DNA of 64,000 bases from NCBI GenBank assembly GCA_965243625.1, contig CBDEVI010000002.1:1364001-1428000 (forward strand), in the 5' to 3' direction. Shown piece by piece: positions 9,006 through 19,788 of this stretch. Below the pieces are notes generated by a model. That model did not search any database. It saw nothing but the letters and a program-made list of their open reading frames with translations, and was not told the origin of the DNA. Within the stretch, counting starts at the first letter, position 1, and each line of letters begins with the position of its first letter. A program made the translations under genes and the position numbers. Source of the stretch: JAJECS01 sp965243625 (GTDB taxonomy: Bacteria > Chloroflexota > UBA11872).

Positions 9006-12000
9006 TGGACCCAGGTGGCCGAGCGAGCCAGCTCGCGAACGCAGGCGCCAGGCGCCGAGTCCGGCGCAGGCGGACCGTGCTCCGGGGATGGGCGATGCTG
9101 CTGAGCGCGGCCCTACTGGTAGTGGTGGTGGCAGCCTGTGCCAGCCGTCAGTCGACCCTGGGGGGCATCCGGGCTCCTGTCCCGGGCAGCCCAGCTTCGC
9201 GAGATGCGACGGCTCCAGCCCTTCCTCAATCCCGCGCGCCCGTGGCCCACGAGCCAAGCGTCAGAGGGGAAGCACCGGACCAGTTGACACCCGTCGCACC
9301 GCCAGTAGTGGCCGCCTTGGAGGCAAGCGGAGCTCGCTCGAAGGGTGAAGTGCACCTCACCACGGGCACCGGACCGACGGTTGAGGACTTGCTCGACGAT
9401 GGCCTGTACCTATCGGGCGCGTCGCCGGTGCATCTGGCGATCCGCGGGACGGCGGGGGCGGGCACGCTGCGTTGCGCCTGGCGGGGAATCGCCCGCACGG
9501 CGGCACAGCGCGAGGGCGCCATTCGATTCTGGCTGCGCTTGGGAGAAGACGAGCCAGTCCCAAGTCCGGCATACCTGGAAATACTGTTCACGGTCATTCT
9601 GGACACGCTAAATCCCGACCTCCGGGAGACGGCGAAGGCCAACTTCCAGGCGATCGCGCGGGGTGGGCTATCAAGTGAGTTCCTGAACTTGACCTGTTTC
9701 GCGGACTACACGGTGTCTAGCTATCTGCTGGGGTCGGGGCCGTCGACGGTGACGGTGGCGTACGACCCGCTGGGAGAGGCGGCGTCGTACGAGCTGTACC
9801 GCCGGGAGCACGAGGCGGGGACGTTCGGTAGCGATCCGTTGCAGACCCGCGGCGACTACGAAGCGTCCTTGCAAGCAATCGTGGTTGAAGCGGAAGAGGC
9901 ATTGGCGGCGGAGATCGGCGGCAAAGAGCGGATCGTGTTCGTGGCGCCGATGGGCGCGCACAACGCCATCGCGTTCGAGGCCTGGCAGGCGGTGGCGCAC
10001 TGGGACGTGGTGACCGAGACGGACGGCACGGTCAACGCGGTGCGGGTGGGAGCGCCGGTGGGCGACCCGGAGCACACGCAGACGCTGGCCGATCTGGAGA
10101 CCCGGATCACCACGGCGGCGGCGAGCGACGCGCACGCGGGTTCGCGGATCGCCGATGTGAGCGGCTTGCAGGGGTACTACCAGACGATCGGGGCCTATGG
10201 GGACATCACGCCGGACGACGGGCAGACCACGACGTTCACGCCGGCGCAGCCGCCGGCCGCGCCGACGTGCACCAACGGCACAGCGGTGGCAACGCCCAAT
10301 GACAACCGGGGGCTGGTCCACGACTGCGAGACGCTGCTGACGGCCAAGGATGCACTGCGGGGGACGGCCACGCTGGATTGGACCACGAGCACCGCCATCG
10401 GTAGCTGGGAAGGCGTCACCATCGGCGGCATCCCCAGCCGGGTGACGGAGTTGGACCTGGCGAGCGAGAGCCTGACGGGTACGATCCCAGCGGACGTGGG
10501 CCACCTCTTCTCGCTGACCATGCTGGACCTGAGCCACAACCAGCTGACGGGGGACATCCCGGCGGAGTTGGGCTGGCTGACGAACCTGACCGAGCTGCGG
10601 CTGTCGGGCAACAGTCTCACCGGTTGCATCCCGCTTTCGTTGCGGAGCGTCGCCGCCAACGATCTGAGCTCGCTAAACCTGCCCTTCTGCCAACCGCCGG
10701 CGCCGAGCAATTTGAGCGCCGGGACGCCGGGCGAGCGGAGCCTCGCCCTCAGCTGGGACGCAGTGCCCGATGCCGGCGCCTACCGGGTGGAGTACCGCAC
10801 GGGCGACCCGGAGCCCTGGACCACCGCGAGCGACGCGATCACGATCACGACGCACACGGTGCACGGATTGCAGTGCGAGACGTCGTACGACGTGCGGGTG
10901 AGCGCCTTTGGCGGCGGCACGACGTACGCCGCGGCGTGGAGCGAGCCGTCGGCGGTGTTCACGACCGGCACCGGGGCCTGTACGCCGCCGGGATTTGTGG
11001 GCGTGCCGTACACGTTCGCGGTGAACGTCAACGCGGCGGTCGGCGCCGCCGTCGGCACGGTTACGGCAACGGATGCTGAGGGTGCCGACGTGAGCTACGC
11101 GCTCACCGGGGGACACACGGACGCCGACGGCGACGCGATGTTCGCGATCGACGCCGCGAGCGGGGCGATCACCGTGGCGGGGGCGTTGGACCGGTTGCGG
11201 ACACCCTACGTCTTGACGGCGGCGGCGACCGACGAGGCGGGCGGCACGGAGACGGTTGACGTGACGGTGCGGCTGACGGACGTGGACTATGACGCGAACG
11301 ACGACGGCTTGATCGAGATCTGGCGCCTGGCCCAACTCAACGCAATCCGCTGGGACCTGGAGGGCGACGGGACATCGAGCGACACGCGCTATGCGGACGC
11401 GTTCTTTGGCGCAGTGACCGGGATGGGTTGCCCCACGACGGGTTGCACGGGCTACGAGCTGGTGGCGGCCCTTGACTTTGACACGGACGGGGACGGGACG
11501 GCGGACGCGGACGATGCCTATTGGCAGGGCGGCTTGGGCTGGGAGCCGATCGGCACGCGGGCGACGCCGTTCGCCGCCACGTTCGACGGGAACGGGCACC
11601 TCATCGTCAACCTGTTCATCGCACGCGATGCCACCGACGGCGTGGGGCTGTTCGGGGCCACCGGGGCAACGGGCGTACTGCGGCGGGTACGACTGGCAGT
11701 GGTCGACGTGACCGGGAACGACGACGTGGGCGGGCTGGTGGGGTACCACGCGGGCACGATCCGCGCCAGTTCGGTCACCGGCGCGGTGGCGGGGAACGAG
11801 GACACCGGAGGGCTGGTCGGCCGCAACGCCGGGGCGATCAGCGCGAGCTACGTCACGGGCACGATGACCGGCGCGGGTCGCAGCTCGGGGCTGGACTACC
11901 TGGGCGGGCTGGTGGGACGCAACGAGGGCACTATCGTCACCAGCTACGCCATCGTTGACCTGACGGGCGACGACTACACCGGCGGGTTGGTGGGCCAGAA

Positions 12001-15000
12001 CGAGGCGGCAGGCACGATCACCGCCAGCTACGCCACGGGCGATGTGGACGGCGATCATCACATGGGCGGGCTGGTGGGCCGCAACGCCGGCACGATCACG
12101 GCGAGCTACGCCACCGGCGCCCCGAGCGGCAACAGCTCCGTGGGCGGGTTGACGGGCGAGGAGATCGGCGGGTCCACCGTCACGACCAGCTATTGGGACA
12201 CGGGAACCAGCGGACGGACCAGCGGCGGCGGGGGCACGGGGAAGACGACGAGCGAGCTGCAGACGCCGACGGGATACGCCGACATCTACGCCGAGTGGAA
12301 CGTCGACGTGGGCGGGGACAGCGTCCCGGACGATCCGTGGCACTTCGGCACTCCCAGCCAATACCCGGTGCTGCAGGTGGACTTCGACGGGGACGGCACG
12401 GTCACGTGGCAGGGGTTCGGGGGGCAACGGGCGATCGTGCCGCCGGAGTTCACGGCGGCGAGCTACACCTTCGATGTCGTCGAGGATGCGCCGCTGGGCG
12501 CGGCGGTGGGCACGGTGTTTGCGTTTGACGGCGGCGGCGGCGCCGCCACCCACACAATTGCGGCAGCTACCGTTGACGGCGTCTTCGCGATCGATGCGGC
12601 GACGGGCGAGATCACCGTGGCTGGGTCGCTGGCTGACCTTGCCACTGCCACCCAAGTGCTGACGGTGGCGGCCACCGATGCGGCCGGCGGCACGGCGACG
12701 GTGGCGGTGACGGTGCTTGTGCGCACCGACTATGACAAGGACGACGATGGGCTGCTCGAGGTGCGGCGCCTGGACCAGCTGCACGCGATGCGCTGGGACC
12801 TCGACGGGGACGGGACCGCAACGGATCCGGGCCATGCGGCCGCGTTCGCCAACCCGATTGCCGACATGGGCTGCCCGGCCAGCGGCTGTGTGGGATATGA
12901 GCTGGCGGCGGACCTGGACTTCGACACGGACGGCAGTGGCGCGGTGGATGCGGCAGACGCCTACTGGAACGGCGGCTTGGGCTGGGAGCCGATCGGCGAT
13001 CGGAGCCACCCCTTCACGGCGGTGTTCGACGGCAACGGGCACGTCATCACCAACCTGTACATCGACCGCAGCCAGAACGACGTGGGGCTGTTCAGCAGCA
13101 TCGGTTCGTCGAGCACGATTCGCGGCGTGGGATTGGCGGCGGTGGACGTCACAGGCGACCAGTACACCGGCAGCCTGGTGGGTTGGAGCGAGGGCGACGT
13201 GGTCGCCAGCTACGCCAGCGGGCGCGTGACCGGGAGCAACTCGGACGCGGGCGGGCTGGTGGGGACGAACGAGAGCGGCAGCGTCACGGCGAGCTACGCG
13301 GACGTGGCGGTGACCGGGAGCAGCTTCGTCGGGGGCCTGGTGGGCCAGAACCACGGGGACATCCTGGCCGGCTACGCGGTTGGCGCGGTGGATGGGAACG
13401 CCGGGGTGGGCGGCCTGGTCGGGTTCAACACGGGCACGGTGGAGGCCAGCTACGCCACCGGCGCGGTGACGGGGTTGGCGGTGACGGGCGGTCTGGTGGG
13501 ATCGAACGGCGGCACGGTGACGGCGAGCTACTGGGACACGACGACGAGCGGGCAGAGCGCGAGCGCGGGCGGCGTGGGGCACACCACCGGCGAGCTGCAG
13601 ACGCCGACGGGGTACCGCGGCATCTACGCGAACTGGAACGTGGACATCGACGGGGACGGGAGCGCGGACGACCCGTGGCACTTCGGCACGGCGAGCCAGT
13701 ATCCGGTGCTGCAGGTGGATGTGGACGGCGACGGCACGGCGAGCTGGTCGGAGCTGGGGCCGCAGTACCCGAACCAGGCGCCGGAGTTTGTTGAGACGCC
13801 GCCCATCACGCGCGAGGTGGCGGAGAACACCGCGGCGGGCGAGCCGATCGGCGCGCCGGTGACGGCGCAGGATGACGACGGCGACACGCTGGCCTACACG
13901 CTTGGCGGCGCCGACGCGGCGGTGTTCGCGGTGGACGCGGGTACGGGGCAGCTGCGCACGAGCGCGCTCCTGGACTACGAGACGCAGGGCGCGTACGCGG
14001 TGACGGTGGAGGTCGATGACGGCAACGGCGGCCGGGCGAGCGTCGGCGTGACGATCACGGTGACCAACGTGGCCGACACGCCGCCGGAGGCGCCGCAGAA
14101 CGTGCTCGCGACGCCCGCCGAGACCAGCGTGGAGCTGGCGTGGGACCCGGTGGCCGGCGCCGCCTTGTACCACGTGGAGTACCGCGCCACGGCGACGCCG
14201 CCGGAGCCGTGGGCGACCGCGGACGACATGGTGGCCGCCCCGACCTTCACGGTGGACGTCTTGGATTGCGAGACGGCGCACGAGTTCCGGGTGAGCGCCT
14301 TCGGGGACGGCCTGGCGCATACCGAGGCCTGGGGCGATCCCTCGACCGTGGTGACGACGACGACCACGACGTGCCTGCTGCTGTTCGACGCCGCGCCCTA
14401 TGCGTTCACGATCGGCGAGAGTGCCGCCATCGGTGACCCAGTGGGCGACCGCCCCATCACCGCCACCGACCCCCAGGGCGGGACGGTGAGCTACGCGATC
14501 GAGGCGGGCAACGCGGGCGGGGCGTTCGCGCTCCATGCCGCGACAGGGGCGTTGACGCTGGCGGCGGCGCTGGACTTCGTGGCCGAGCACGAGTACTCGC
14601 TGACGGTGCGCGCCACCAGCACGGCGGGCGGCAGCCGGGACGTGGACGTGGCCATCGCGGTGCAGGGGGTGGACTGCGCGGATGGCAACGTCATCGTCGA
14701 TCCGGCGAACGACAAGGCGCTGGTGGCGGACTGCCGGGTGCTGCTGGCGATGCAGGAGATCCTGGAAGGCAGCGATGCGGAGGTCCAGGGCGGCGGCCTC
14801 CTCAACTGGGGCGACCCCCTCCGCCTGTCGCAGTGGGAGGGCGTGACCGCGAGCGGCACGCCGAGCCGCGTCACCGGGCTGGATCTGTCGAACAAGCTGC
14901 TGGGCGGCGGCGTCCCGGCGGAGCTGAGCCAACTCACCGCGTTGACGACGCTGGACCTGAGCGCCAACCGGCTCACGGAGGCCATCCCGGCGGAGTTGAG

Positions 15001-18000
15001 CGCGCTCACCCATCTGACGACGCTGGGGCTGAGCGGGAACGACCTGAGCGGGTGCATCCCCAACGTCCTGCGCGCCCTGGCGACGGCGATGGTGGCGGCC
15101 GGGGGGACGCACGACCTGGCGCAGCTGCCGCAGGACTACTGCGACGAGACGCCGCCGCCGGCGCCGGTGGAGCTGGCGGCCACGGCGACGACCGCCACCA
15201 GCGTCACCCTGGCGTGGGTGGGGGCGCCGGACGTGGGGACCCTGACCTACCGCGTGCAGTACCGGATACCCGATCCGACCGATCCAAATGCTCCGTGGAC
15301 GGAGGACGCGAACGACATCAGCGGTGCGAGCCACGTCGTGGACGACCTGACGTGCGGCACGGAGCATCAGTTCCAGGTTGGGGCCTACGGCGACGGCGTG
15401 GCGCGAGCGGCGGCGTGGGGGCCGTGGTCGACGACGCTGGCGGCGGCAACGGCAGCCTGTCCGCTGGCCTTTGACGAGAAGAGCTACAGCTTCCCGGTGA
15501 AGGCGACCGCCGGCGTGGGCACGCCGGTGGGGACGGTGTCGGCGATGCCCACGAGCGGGGGCACGGTGAGCTACGCGATCGCGGCGGGCAACACGGGAGG
15601 CGCCTTCGCGCTGGCCGGTCAGACGGGCGAGCTGACGGTGGCGGGAGCGCTGGACCCGGCCGGCTACACGTTGACGCTGCGCGCCACGGAGACGGGCGGC
15701 GGGACGGCGACGGTCGCGGTGACGATCACGGTGACGCCGGTGGCGGTGAGCTTCGGCGCGGCGACCTACACGGTGGCGGAGAGCGACGACGCCACGACCA
15801 CGGGCGTGGTGGAGAACGAGGTCGAGGTGACGGTGACGCTGAGCGTCGACCCGGCGCGCGAGGTGGTGATCCCGCTGACGGTGACGGCGCAGGACGGGGC
15901 GAGCGGCGCCGACTACGCCGGCGTGCCGGCCGACCTGACGTTCGCGAGCGGGGACACGGCGCAGAGCTTCACGTTCAGCGCCACCCACGACACGGAGGAT
16001 GACGACGGAGAGAGCGTGCAGCTGGGGTTCGGACCGTTGCCGAGCGGGATCAGCGCGGGCGCGATACCCGAGAGCGTGGTGAGCCTCGTCGATGACGACG
16101 TGCCCGAGGTGACGGTGGGCTTCGGGGCGGCGGCGCACGCGGTGGTGGAGGGCGAGCGCGTGACGGTGACGGTGAGCTTGAGCGCGGATCCGGAGCGGGA
16201 CGTGACGGTGCCGCTGACGGTGACGGAACAGGGCGGGGCGACGAGCGCGGACTACTCGGGCGTGCCCGCCGGCGTGACGTTCAACGCCGGCACGACGTCG
16301 GCGACGTTCGACGTGGCCGCCATTGCGGACACGGACGCCGAGGACGGCGAGAGCATCAGGCTGGCCTTCGGCCCGCTGCCGCCGGGCGTGAGCGCGGGTG
16401 GGACGACCGAGACCGTGGTGAGCCTGAGCGACCCGCTGACGCCGGTGACGGTGAGCTTCGGGGCGGCGACGTACGCGGCGACGGAGGGCGGGAGCGTGAC
16501 GGTGACGGTGAGTCTCGACGCGGACCCGGGGCGCGAGGTGACGATCCCGCTGACGGTGACGGAACAGGGCGGGGCGACGAGCGCGGACTACTCCGGGGTG
16601 CCGGCGGACGTGACGTTCAGCGCCGGCGTGACGTCCACGACCTTCGACGTGACCGCCACGCAGGACACGGAAGACGACGACGGGGAGAGCGTGAAGCTGG
16701 GATTTGGGACCCTGCCGCCGGCGGTGAGCGCGGGCGCGACGAGCGAGACCGTGGTGAGCCTCACGGACGACGATGTGCCCCAGGTGACGGTGAGCTTCGC
16801 GGCGGCGACGTATGGCGTGGCCGAGGGCGAGACCGTGACGGTGACGGTGAGTCTCGATGCGGACCCGGAGCGCGAGGTGACGATCCCGTTGACGGTGACG
16901 GAGCAGGGTGGGGCCACGAGCGCGGACTACATGGGAGTGCCGGCCGACGTGACGTTCACCGCCGGCGTGACGTCAACGACCTTCGACGTGGCCGCCACGC
17001 AGGACACGGAGAACGACGATGGGGAGAGCGTGAAGCTCGCCTTCGGGACGCTCCCGCCGGGCGTGAGCGGCGGGGCCACGGTCGAGACCGTGGTGAGCCT
17101 GGCCGACGACGACGTGCCCCAGGTGACGGTGAGCTTCGGGGCGGGGACGTACGCGGCGACGGAGGGCGAGACCGTGACGGTGACGGTGACGCTCGACGCG
17201 GACCCGGAGCGCGCGGTGACGGTGCCGCTGACGGTGACGGAGCAGGGTGGAGCGACGGGTGCGGACTACTCCGGGGTGCCGGCAGACGTGACGTTCGGCG
17301 CCGGCGTGACGTCAACGACCTTCGACGTGGCCGCCACGCAGGACCCGGAGGACGACGATGGGGAGAGCGTGAGGTTGGCCTTCGGCCCGCTGCCGCCGGG
17401 CGTGAGCGGTGGAGCGACAATCGAGACCGTGGTGAGCCTGGCCGACGACGACGTGCCCCAGGTGACGGTGAGCTTTGGGGCGGCGACGTACGACGTGGCC
17501 GAGGGCGAGACGGTGACGGTGACGGTGTCGCTGAGCGCGGACCCGGAGCGCGCGGTGACGGTGCCGCTGACGGTGACGGAACAGGGCGGCGCGACGAGCG
17601 CGGACTACGCCGGGGTGCCGGCTGAGGTGACGTTCGGCGCCGGCACGACGTCGGTGACCTTCGACGTCATGGCGGAGGACGACGCGGCGGACGACGACGG
17701 GGAGTCGCTCGCGCTCGGGTTCGGGGGCCTGCCGGCCGGGGTGACGGCGGGCGCCACGGCGACGACGACGGTGAACCTGGCGGACACCGACGGGCCGCCG
17801 CCCGTGTGGACCGCCACGCTGACGGTGGGACGGTACAACGCGTTGCTGGGGTTCCAGCGGATCGGCGAGACGACGACCGGGGCGCTCAGCGACGAGGCGT
17901 TTGATTGGGAAGGTCGGACGCTGCGGGTGACGGACGTGGGATACCACCAGGCGGCGGGCCTCATCGTGATCATGTCGGGGGGCGAGTCGGTGGCGGGCCT

Positions 18001-18151
18001 GACACTGCAGGTGGACGATGTGGCGCTGGCCGTGGCGGACGCGGAGGTCTTCGGCGGACCGACCCTGCGCTGGCCCGGCGTGACACTCGACTGGACGGAG
18101 GGGCAGACAGTCCAGCTCCGGCTCATCCCGTCGCCCGGCAACGGCACCTAG
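9002..18151 (+). CDS. Giant multi-domain surface lipoprotein (LRR, FN3, cadherin-like, GLUG, Calx-beta)
   Basis: A 3049-residue protein whose ATG overlaps the upstream TGA (ATGA), implying translational coupling. The lipobox VVAAC puts the lipidated Cys at 46. Order: a unique domain (about 110-415), LRR (420-563), FN3 (564-660), cadherin-like (661-763), GLUG array (763-1133), cadherin-like (1143-1240), second GLUG array (1243-1587), cadherin-like, FN3, cadherin-like, second LRR (1893-2046), FN3, cadherin-like, six Calx-beta repeats (2248-2930) and a terminal WTATLTVG...TVQLRL domain. Acidic loops in the cadherin and Calx-beta modules suggest calcium binding. From nucleotide 13532 onward it appears identical to the inverted paralogue. 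It is probably an adhesin or cell-surface recognition protein; no enzymatic domain was recognised. Confidence 0.85.
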   Translation: MMDPGGRASQLANAGARRRVRRRRTVLRGWAMLLSAALLVVVVAACASRQSTLGGIRAPVPGSPASRDATAPALPQSRAPVAHEPSVRGEAPDQLTPVAPPVVAALEASGARSKGEVHLTTGTGPTVEDLLDDGLYLSGASPVHLAIRGTAGAGTLRCAWRGIARTAAQREGAIRFWLRLGEDEPVPSPAYLEILFTVILDTLNPDLRETAKANFQAIARGGLSSEFLNLTCFADYTVSSYLLGSGPSTVTVAYDPLGEAASYELYRREHEAGTFGSDPLQTRGDYEASLQAIVVEAEEALAAEIGGKERIVFVAPMGAHNAIAFEAWQAVAHWDVVTETDGTVNAVRVGAPVGDPEHTQTLADLETRITTAAASDAHAGSRIADVSGLQGYYQTIGAYGDITPDDGQTTTFTPAQPPAAPTCTNGTAVATPNDNRGLVHDCETLLTAKDALRGTATLDWTTSTAIGSWEGVTIGGIPSRVTELDLASESLTGTIPADVGHLFSLTMLDLSHNQLTGDIPAELGWLTNLTELRLSGNSLTGCIPLSLRSVAANDLSSLNLPFCQPPAPSNLSAGTPGERSLALSWDAVPDAGAYRVEYRTGDPEPWTTASDAITITTHTVHGLQCETSYDVRVSAFGGGTTYAAAWSEPSAVFTTGTGACTPPGFVGVPYTFAVNVNAAVGAAVGTVTATDAEGADVSYALTGGHTDADGDAMFAIDAASGAITVAGALDRLRTPYVLTAAATDEAGGTETVDVTVRLTDVDYDANDDGLIEIWRLAQLNAIRWDLEGDGTSSDTRYADAFFGAVTGMGCPTTGCTGYELVAALDFDTDGDGTADADDAYWQGGLGWEPIGTRATPFAATFDGNGHLIVNLFIARDATDGVGLFGATGATGVLRRVRLAVVDVTGNDDVGGLVGYHAGTIRASSVTGAVAGNEDTGGLVGRNAGAISASYVTGTMTGAGRSSGLDYLGGLVGRNEGTIVTSYAIVDLTGDDYTGGLVGQNEAAGTITASYATGDVDGDHHMGGLVGRNAGTITASYATGAPSGNSSVGGLTGEEIGGSTVTTSYWDTGTSGRTSGGGGTGKTTSELQTPTGYADIYAEWNVDVGGDSVPDDPWHFGTPSQYPVLQVDFDGDGTVTWQGFGGQRAIVPPEFTAASYTFDVVEDAPLGAAVGTVFAFDGGGGAATHTIAAATVDGVFAIDAATGEITVAGSLADLATATQVLTVAATDAAGGTATVAVTVLVRTDYDKDDDGLLEVRRLDQLHAMRWDLDGDGTATDPGHAAAFANPIADMGCPASGCVGYELAADLDFDTDGSGAVDAADAYWNGGLGWEPIGDRSHPFTAVFDGNGHVITNLYIDRSQNDVGLFSSIGSSSTIRGVGLAAVDVTGDQYTGSLVGWSEGDVVASYASGRVTGSNSDAGGLVGTNESGSVTASYADVAVTGSSFVGGLVGQNHGDILAGYAVGAVDGNAGVGGLVGFNTGTVEASYATGAVTGLAVTGGLVGSNGGTVTASYWDTTTSGQSASAGGVGHTTGELQTPTGYRGIYANWNVDIDGDGSADDPWHFGTASQYPVLQVDVDGDGTASWSELGPQYPNQAPEFVETPPITREVAENTAAGEPIGAPVTAQDDDGDTLAYTLGGADAAVFAVDAGTGQLRTSALLDYETQGAYAVTVEVDDGNGGRASVGVTITVTNVADTPPEAPQNVLATPAETSVELAWDPVAGAALYHVEYRATATPPEPWATADDMVAAPTFTVDVLDCETAHEFRVSAFGDGLAHTEAWGDPSTVVTTTTTTCLLLFDAAPYAFTIGESAAIGDPVGDRPITATDPQGGTVSYAIEAGNAGGAFALHAATGALTLAAALDFVAEHEYSLTVRATSTAGGSRDVDVAIAVQGVDCADGNVIVDPANDKALVADCRVLLAMQEILEGSDAEVQGGGLLNWGDPLRLSQWEGVTASGTPSRVTGLDLSNKLLGGGVPAELSQLTALTTLDLSANRLTEAIPAELSALTHLTTLGLSGNDLSGCIPNVLRALATAMVAAGGTHDLAQLPQDYCDETPPPAPVELAATATTATSVTLAWVGAPDVGTLTYRVQYRIPDPTDPNAPWTEDANDISGASHVVDDLTCGTEHQFQVGAYGDGVARAAAWGPWSTTLAAATAACPLAFDEKSYSFPVKATAGVGTPVGTVSAMPTSGGTVSYAIAAGNTGGAFALAGQTGELTVAGALDPAGYTLTLRATETGGGTATVAVTITVTPVAVSFGAATYTVAESDDATTTGVVENEVEVTVTLSVDPAREVVIPLTVTAQDGASGADYAGVPADLTFASGDTAQSFTFSATHDTEDDDGESVQLGFGPLPSGISAGAIPESVVSLVDDDVPEVTVGFGAAAHAVVEGERVTVTVSLSADPERDVTVPLTVTEQGGATSADYSGVPAGVTFNAGTTSATFDVAAIADTDAEDGESIRLAFGPLPPGVSAGGTTETVVSLSDPLTPVTVSFGAATYAATEGGSVTVTVSLDADPGREVTIPLTVTEQGGATSADYSGVPADVTFSAGVTSTTFDVTATQDTEDDDGESVKLGFGTLPPAVSAGATSETVVSLTDDDVPQVTVSFAAATYGVAEGETVTVTVSLDADPEREVTIPLTVTEQGGATSADYMGVPADVTFTAGVTSTTFDVAATQDTENDDGESVKLAFGTLPPGVSGGATVETVVSLADDDVPQVTVSFGAGTYAATEGETVTVTVTLDADPERAVTVPLTVTEQGGATGADYSGVPADVTFGAGVTSTTFDVAATQDPEDDDGESVRLAFGPLPPGVSGGATIETVVSLADDDVPQVTVSFGAATYDVAEGETVTVTVSLSADPERAVTVPLTVTEQGGATSADYAGVPAEVTFGAGTTSVTFDVMAEDDAADDDGESLALGFGGLPAGVTAGATATTTVNLADTDGPPPVWTATLTVGRYNALLGFQRIGETTTGALSDEAFDWEGRTLRVTDVGYHQAAGLIVIMSGGESVAGLTLQVDDVALAVADAEVFGGPTLRWPGVTLDWTEGQTVQLRLIPSPGNGT

Positions 18152-18394
18152 GGAATCTCGTGGGCCCGGGACCCCGCCGGCGCCCGCTCCAAGACGGCGA
18201 GGGCCTCGCCACACCGGGCACCGGACCGCACCTCGGCAGAGGCCGCACCACGGCCTACGCCGGCCGGGAGTAGTCGTCGACGGCCCGGCGCATGTGTCGC
18301 AGGTGAGCCCCTCGGCCTGGAGCTGGCGCTACAGCGCGAAGCCCGGTGGCCCGGCCTCGCTGCACGCCACGACCGGACCCTCGGCGTCGCGCCG
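13532..18394 (+). repeat. Left arm of a 4.86-kb perfect-looking inverted repeat
   Basis: Pairs with 24748-29610 (coordinates of paired bases sum to 43142). The boundary bases differ at 13531/29611 and 18395/24747. All stretches compared base by base, and all encoded frames on both strands, agree between the arms. The arm covers the C-terminal ~1540 codons of the giant lipoprotein gene plus 243 bases downstream, ending inside an IS110-derived fragment. Confidence 0.9.
15745..17790 (+). repeat. Six tandem Calx-beta repeats of about 336 bp
   Basis: Successive units start VAVSFGAATY, VTVGFGAAAH, VTVSFGAATY, VTVSFAAATY, VTVSFGAGTY and VTVSFGAATY. Each carries EQGGATSADY-like and DDDGES motifs. 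Nucleotide identity between the last four units is high. The same array lies inverted at about 25352-27397. Confidence 0.85.
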
Positions 18395-18736
18395 AGAGGA
18401 TCTCTGCCTCCGCGCTGGATTCAGGCAGCGCGCCTCTCGTCCGAGCGTGGAGCGACGCTCCCCGAGCTCCATCCAGTTGCCCGCGCGGGACTCCGCCCAC
18501 CAGCGATGGTCCCTGGTGCCGCTCGCGCCGATGGCCTGAGCTGCGCCCCGGACTCGCAGCGGTGAGCATCGCGGCCGTCGCCTGGTACTACGTCTCGAAC
18601 GAATGTCACAGGCGCTGCGGCGGTGCCGTAGCATCATCCATCGGAACCTCCGTTGGGACCTTGGCGTGTGATGACCCCAAGTCTCGATGGAGGTTCCGCT
18701 ACTGTCAGGTGTCTCGCAGGTGTGTAGTCACTACAT
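18395..18736. other. Spacer after the left repeat arm, IS110-derived debris
   Basis: No intact gene. A separated inverted pair, GGAACCTCC (about 18647) and GGAGGTTCC (about 18690), with a loop of roughly 35 bases could be a remnant element end or a weak hairpin. Function unknown. Confidence 0.35.
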
Positions 18737-18905
<169 letters not shown>

Positions 18906-18922
<17 letters not shown>

Positions 18923-19400
18923 GGCCCTGGTACTCAACGGTCACGATGTCGATGGCCTCGTCATGGCACTTGTCGTTGAGCCGGCGGTCTTCCACGATTC
19001 CCACATCCTGAACGGCGTGGAACCGGGCGCGCAACACGGAGATTCGCTGGCTCACGTCATCGCGATCCTGCTGCCACCAGAGTTCCGCCCAATCTGTGGC
19101 CAACCACGCAAAGTGCTGACTCGCCGCATCCGCCTTGGCAGCCGTCGTACCGAAGTCCAGAATCGTGAGCGAGACGGCCACGATGGCGGTAGCCAGCGCC
19201 AAAGCCGCCCCGACGATCACTGGCGCCGAAGCGATGAGGACCGAGACGGAAGCAATGGCCACCGCCGCCGTGCCGACCGTACCCCATTGGTGCCAGCGCT
19301 GATACCGGTCGGCGAGCACGGCAAAGTATCGCGCGTTGCGCTCGCAGTCGAGACGCCCATCCCAGGCCGCCTGCGTGACGTGTGAGGGAATTGACTGCAT
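18906..19400 (-). CDS. SLATT-like two-TM membrane protein
   Basis: A 164-residue protein: a charged N-terminal helix (DGRLDCERNARYFAVLADRYQRW), two adjacent TM helices (about 42-60 and 62-84), then a long helical region with ASQHFAWLATDWAELWW. This layout matches the SLATT/DUF4231-type 2TM proteins associated with nucleotide-sensing defence systems as pore-forming effectors. The ATG at 19400 is preferred because TGAGGT lies just upstream; an in-frame ATG at 19430 has no such site. The preceding frame stops 8 bases upstream, implying an operon. No cyclic-nucleotide synthase or SLOG gene is visible nearby. The family call comes from architecture only. Confidence 0.55.
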
Positions 19401-19407
19401 GGCTACC

Positions 19408-19786
19408 TCAGACCAAGGATACCGCAGCACGTCGTATCAACACCGCCCACGACACGGATCGCTTCCGGGCAACTTCTGCTCGCGCCGCCCGCCGCAGCGA
19501 CCACCGACTCAGCCAGACCTCGATCTCAGTCTCCGAGAGGTCCAGGAACTCGTTCCATTCGTCGGGCCGCCAGAGGGCCCTCCGGCGGGCGCTCGATGTT
19601 CTCCAGCAGGCCCGCAACGTCCTGGGTGAGCTTGGCGTTCCCGAGGATCAGCCCGGACTGCGGCTCCATGAAGATTTGGCGCACGCGAGCGCCCATGTCA
19701 GGATCGCGATTCAGGGCCGCGAGGATGCCGCACGCCTCGCCCGCGGTACGCTTCCGCGCGCACCTCCCCGCCCTGCGGGCACCCAT
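19408..19786 (-). pseudogene. Frameshifted hypothetical gene upstream of the SLATT-like gene
   Basis: The first part reads MGARVRQIFMEPQSGLILGN and LTQDVAGLLENIERPPEG. The frame changes near 19580 and continues WRPDEWNEFLDLSETEIEVW to a stop 8 bases before the SLATT-like start. The two halves fit together as one helical protein interrupted by a single frame change. The family is not recognised. Its position argues that it once formed an operon with the membrane protein. Confidence 0.4.
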
Positions 19787-19788
19787 TC

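Noticed and set aside
10673..16138. 1821-codon open frame antisense to the left giant gene (and its twin at 27004-32100)
   Set aside because: Composition is an Arg/His/Ala/Gly shadow of GC-rich repeat coding. No domain is recognisable, and the sense strand has convincing domains throughout.
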